NCBI GenBank assembly: GCA_021786815.1
Contig: JAJYMR010000110.1
Span: forward strand, 1-17,606
Length of the DNA stretch: 17,606 bases
Direction: 5' to 3'
Source: Deltaproteobacteria bacterium
GTDB lineage: Bacteria > Desulfobacterota > Binatia > Binatales > Binataceae
The number at the start of each line of letters is the position of its first letter. Within the stretch, counting starts at the first letter, position 1. Below are positions 15,716 to 17,606 of the stretch, piece after piece. Position numbers and translations under genes: made by a program. The notes beneath the pieces were generated by a model that had not been told where the DNA came from, ran no database searches, and saw only the letters and a program-made list of their open reading frames with translations.

Positions 15716-16138
15716 TCATCCGGCGGATTTTTTCTGATGTCCGTAGCCGGGACCGTACTTGGCGGGATCGACCTTGCGCTGGTCGACCACCTTCCAATCG
15801 CCGTCGCGAAGCGCGCGGAAGAAGCACGATTCGTAGCCCTCGTGACAGGCGGCGGCGTCGCCGTGCTGCTCGACGGAGATGAGCACGATGTCGGCGTCGC
15901 AGTCGGTGCGGATTTCGCGCACCGACTGGAAGTTGCCCGATTCCTCACCTTTACGCCACAAGCGGTTTCGCGAACGCGAGAAGTAGCACGCGCGCCCGGT
16001 CGCGACGGTTTCCTCGAAAGCCTCGCGGTTCATGTACGCGAACATCAGGACCCTGCCGGTTGCGTGGTCCACGGTTACAACAGGTACGAGGCCGTTACCC
16101 TTGTTGAAATCGATCAGCGATGATGCCTGATTACTCAT
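15716..16138 (-). CDS. hisI: phosphoribosyl-AMP cyclohydrolase HisI
   Basis: HisI opens the adenine ring of phosphoribosyl-AMP in the third step of histidine synthesis. It is a zinc- and magnesium-dependent cytoplasmic homodimer. Counting from the ATG at 16138 (140 residues), the conserved stretch begins at YFSRSRNRLWRKGEESGN (52-69). Asp79, Asp81 and Asp83 in TDCDAD bind magnesium. Zinc is bound by Cys80, Cys98 (ACHEGY) and Cys105 (SCFFR), which come from both subunits. There is no HisE (pyrophosphohydrolase) domain, so it is the monofunctional form. A GTG two codons upstream (16144) is an alternative start; neither has a clear ribosome-binding site. Other his genes are not in the window. 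Confidence 0.94.
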   Translation of the reverse strand: MSNQASSLIDFNKGNGLVPVVTVDHATGRVLMFAYMNREAFEETVATGRACYFSRSRNRLWRKGEESGNFQSVREIRTDCDADIVLISVEQHGDAAACHEGYESCFFRALRDGDWKVVDQRKVDPAKYGPGYGHQKKSAG

Positions 16139-16256
16139 CGTCACAAACGGAGCGCATAAGGATTCTTCGTGAGCTAGAAAGTATCTTCCAAAGGTTCGCC
16201 CGATTCAACATCGTGCCGCCGCCGTGCGTCGGCCGCCAACTTCGCGGGGCGCAATC

Positions 16257-16286
16257 TTTACCCCGGCTTGCGTGCAGGGCTAGACT
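16257..16286 (+). promoter_or_regulatory. candidate sigma70-type promoter of the serine-less hydrolase lipoprotein
   Basis: TTTACC (16257-16262) and TAGACT (16281-16286) are separated by 18 bases. Transcription would begin near 16293, only about 4 bases before the ATG at 16297, giving an almost leaderless mRNA. That would explain why I see no Shine-Dalgarno sequence before this gene. Confidence 0.35.
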
Positions 16287-16296
16287 GACCGACCGT

Positions 16297-17205
16297 ATGG
16301 AAAAATTTGGCGGCGGGGGATGGGCCCGCGGGGGATTCTCTCGCCGGGCCATCCGATGGACGCAAGCCGCCCTCGTTTGCCTCGTCCTGCTCTCAGTGGG
16401 AATCGGCGGATGCCGCCGCGCAACGCCGACCCCGAAGTCGCTCTCGTCTTCGTTCGTAAGCCCGTTCATTTTCGACGCCGCGCTTGGGCCGAACCGTTAC
16501 CATATCGACGGATACCTGGTCCGAAGTCCCGCACCCGGCCGGCTGCCCGCCGTGCTCATCCTGAACGCCGGGCAGGGCGACGCGGCGCGATGCGTAAAGA
16601 CGCACGGGAATCTCGCGATGACGCTCGACATGCAGGTCGCCTGCATCAGTATCCCGGGCTACGGGCATTCCTCGGGTCCGAGCCGGCTGGTCGGTCCGCA
16701 GGCGGTCGCCGCCGCGCGGGAGGCGCTGAATCTTCTCAAAGCTCGATCCGACGTTGACCCGAAGCGGATCGCGGTATGGGGTATCGGCGACGGCGCGGTC
16801 GCCGCGGGACTGTTGATGGATCGCGACCCGGGCACGCGAAACGTTATCCTGCAGTCCGGTGCCTATGACATGGTGCGGCTTTGGCCGGAGGCTCCGCTCG
16901 TCGCCAAGCTCAAGATGCTGCACCAGGTCTGGCCGAGCCATCGCGTATTGCGCGAGCGCAGCGTGATTGAAAATCTGCCGGCGCGGCTCAATTGCAAGGT
17001 CCTCATAATCCATGGCGCGCGCGACCATCGCGCACCGCTGAGCCAGGCCCAGCGGCTGGCCGACGCGCTCAAGGCGCGCGGAGCGCATGTGTCAACGCAC
17101 TATTTTCCCACGGCCGACCACGATCTCGGCGCGAACGCCGTCAAGGCCGCGAGCGAGTTTCTTCGCCAGGCGTTTGCCGGATCGGGAGCGGACGTTCCTT
17201 CCTGA
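16297..17205 (+). CDS. alpha/beta hydrolase-fold lipoprotein with the nucleophile serine replaced
   Basis: The 302-residue product starts at an ATG at 16297 with a basic n-region, the hydrophobic core AALVCLVLLSVGI and a good lipobox (IGGC, Cys39). A periplasmic or outer-membrane lipoprotein is expected. The body is a peptidase S9 or dienelactone-hydrolase-like alpha/beta fold. LPAVLILNAGQG (83-94) is at the oxyanion strand, and IPGYGHSSGPS (119-129) follows. The nucleophile elbow reads WGIGDG (161-166), with Gly164 where Ser is expected in GxSxG. Asp243 (GARDH) and His275 (ADHD) are still in place. It may be non-catalytic, a binding protein, or use another residue. The frame is open upstream to 16120, but the signal peptide fixes the start. 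It is divergent from hisI and convergent with the peroxiredoxin gene. Confidence 0.82.
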   Translation: MEKFGGGGWARGGFSRRAIRWTQAALVCLVLLSVGIGGCRRATPTPKSLSSSFVSPFIFDAALGPNRYHIDGYLVRSPAPGRLPAVLILNAGQGDAARCVKTHGNLAMTLDMQVACISIPGYGHSSGPSRLVGPQAVAAAREALNLLKARSDVDPKRIAVWGIGDGAVAAGLLMDRDPGTRNVILQSGAYDMVRLWPEAPLVAKLKMLHQVWPSHRVLRERSVIENLPARLNCKVLIIHGARDHRAPLSQAQRLADALKARGAHVSTHYFPTADHDLGANAVKAASEFLRQAFAGSGADVPS

Positions 17206-17226
17206 ACGCGAACAGGCCGACAGGCG

Positions 17227-17606
17227 CTAACCGAGTTCCTTCAGCGCCGCGAGCACTTCTTCGCCATGTCCCTTGACCTTGACCTTGGGAAACACCTTCC
17301 GAACGACGCCGTCGCGGTCGATGATGAACGTCGTTCGCTCGATACCCATGAATTCGCGCCCGTAGAGCGATTTTTTCTTGTACACGCCGTAAAGCCGGCT
17401 AACCTCGTTGCCGGGGTCGCTGAGCAGGGTGAAATTGAGCCCGTGCTTTTCGGCGAACCTGCGATGGGAGCCGGGAGAATCGGCGCTGATTCCGGCAACT
17501 TCGGCGCCGAGTTTGCGCATCGCGCCGAGATTGTCGCGAAAGTCGCACGCCTCGGTGGTGCATCCGGGGGTCATGTCCTTGGGATAGAAGTAGAGCACGA
17601 GATTGC
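17227..17606 (-). CDS. bcp: peroxiredoxin of the Bcp/PrxQ type, N-terminus outside the window
   Basis: This thiol peroxidase reduces hydrogen peroxide and organic peroxides using thioredoxin. About 126 residues are visible, starting inside the conserved strand NLVLYFYPKD. The active site TPGCTTEACDF holds the peroxidatic cysteine and the resolving cysteine five residues later, the atypical two-cysteine arrangement of Bcp. Downstream, GISADSPGSHRRFAEKHGLNFTLLSDP and ERTTFIIDRDGVVRKVF are typical. Full-length Bcp is about 150-160 residues, so some 30 N-terminal residues lie beyond base 17606. There is no start codon in the window, and the GTG at 17596-17598 encodes an internal valine. The stop at 17227 is 21 bases from the convergent lipoprotein gene. 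Confidence 0.93.
   Translation of the reverse strand, partial: NLVLYFYPKDMTPGCTTEACDFRDNLGAMRKLGAEVAGISADSPGSHRRFAEKHGLNFTLLSDPGNEVSRLYGVYKKKSLYGREFMGIERTTFIIDRDGVVRKVFPKVKVKGHGEEVLAALKELG

Overview
The window is a high-GC bacterial chromosomal segment, densely coded, from a diderm (Gram-negative) organism. Diderm architecture follows from a type II secretion (T2SS) operon and two predicted lipoproteins. A deltaproteobacterial-type GspN, a luciferase-like flavin oxidoreductase, two different crotonases and several alpha/beta hydrolases suggest an uncultured Deltaproteobacteria-like lineage such as Binatota. That placement is inferred from gene content remembered from such genomes and was not computed. 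I see no tRNA, rRNA, CRISPR array, transposase, integrase or phage gene, and no gene-free stretch longer than about 190 bases.

Layout. 1-730 (-) is the 5' part of a luciferase-like flavin-dependent oxidoreductase, divergent from an alpha/beta hydrolase at 857-1615 (+). 1633-10950 (-) is a ten-gene T2SS cluster, transcribed gspE, F, G, H, I, J, K, L, M, N. It covers the cytoplasmic ATPase, the platform protein, the five pseudopilins and the inner-membrane assembly proteins L, M and N. Most junctions from gspG to gspN overlap by 1 to 8 bases, implying translational coupling. gspC, the secretin gspD and the prepilin peptidase gspO are not in the window. Upstream of gspE, in the same direction, is a small BamE-like lipoprotein gene (11107-11529), preceded by a good promoter candidate that overlaps an inverted repeat.

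11672-12930 (+) holds a 78-residue protein of unknown function, a complete enoyl-CoA hydratase and possibly a 72-residue protein. The start of this last ORF contains a striking nested palindrome. 12927-14599 (-) holds a dienelactone hydrolase and a second crotonase that lacks the usual catalytic glutamates. 14600-14770 carries a perfect 9-bp hairpin and a palindromic repeat. A shorter relative of this repeat sits between gspE and gspF. 14771-16138 (-) is a two-gene histidine unit, hisI then hisG (long form). 16297-17205 (+) is a lipoprotein with an alpha/beta hydrolase fold whose nucleophile serine is replaced by glycine. 17227-17606 (-) is the C-terminal part of a Bcp/PrxQ peroxiredoxin.

Functionally, the centre makes most of a T2SS, which moves folded periplasmic proteins across the outer membrane. 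The flanks are acyl-CoA or aromatic-type catabolism and housekeeping. The least routine features are the alanine at the GspI cleavage site, the long GspH leader, the two related 3'-end palindromic repeats, the nested palindrome near 12726-12799, and the two enzyme-fold proteins with altered catalytic residues.
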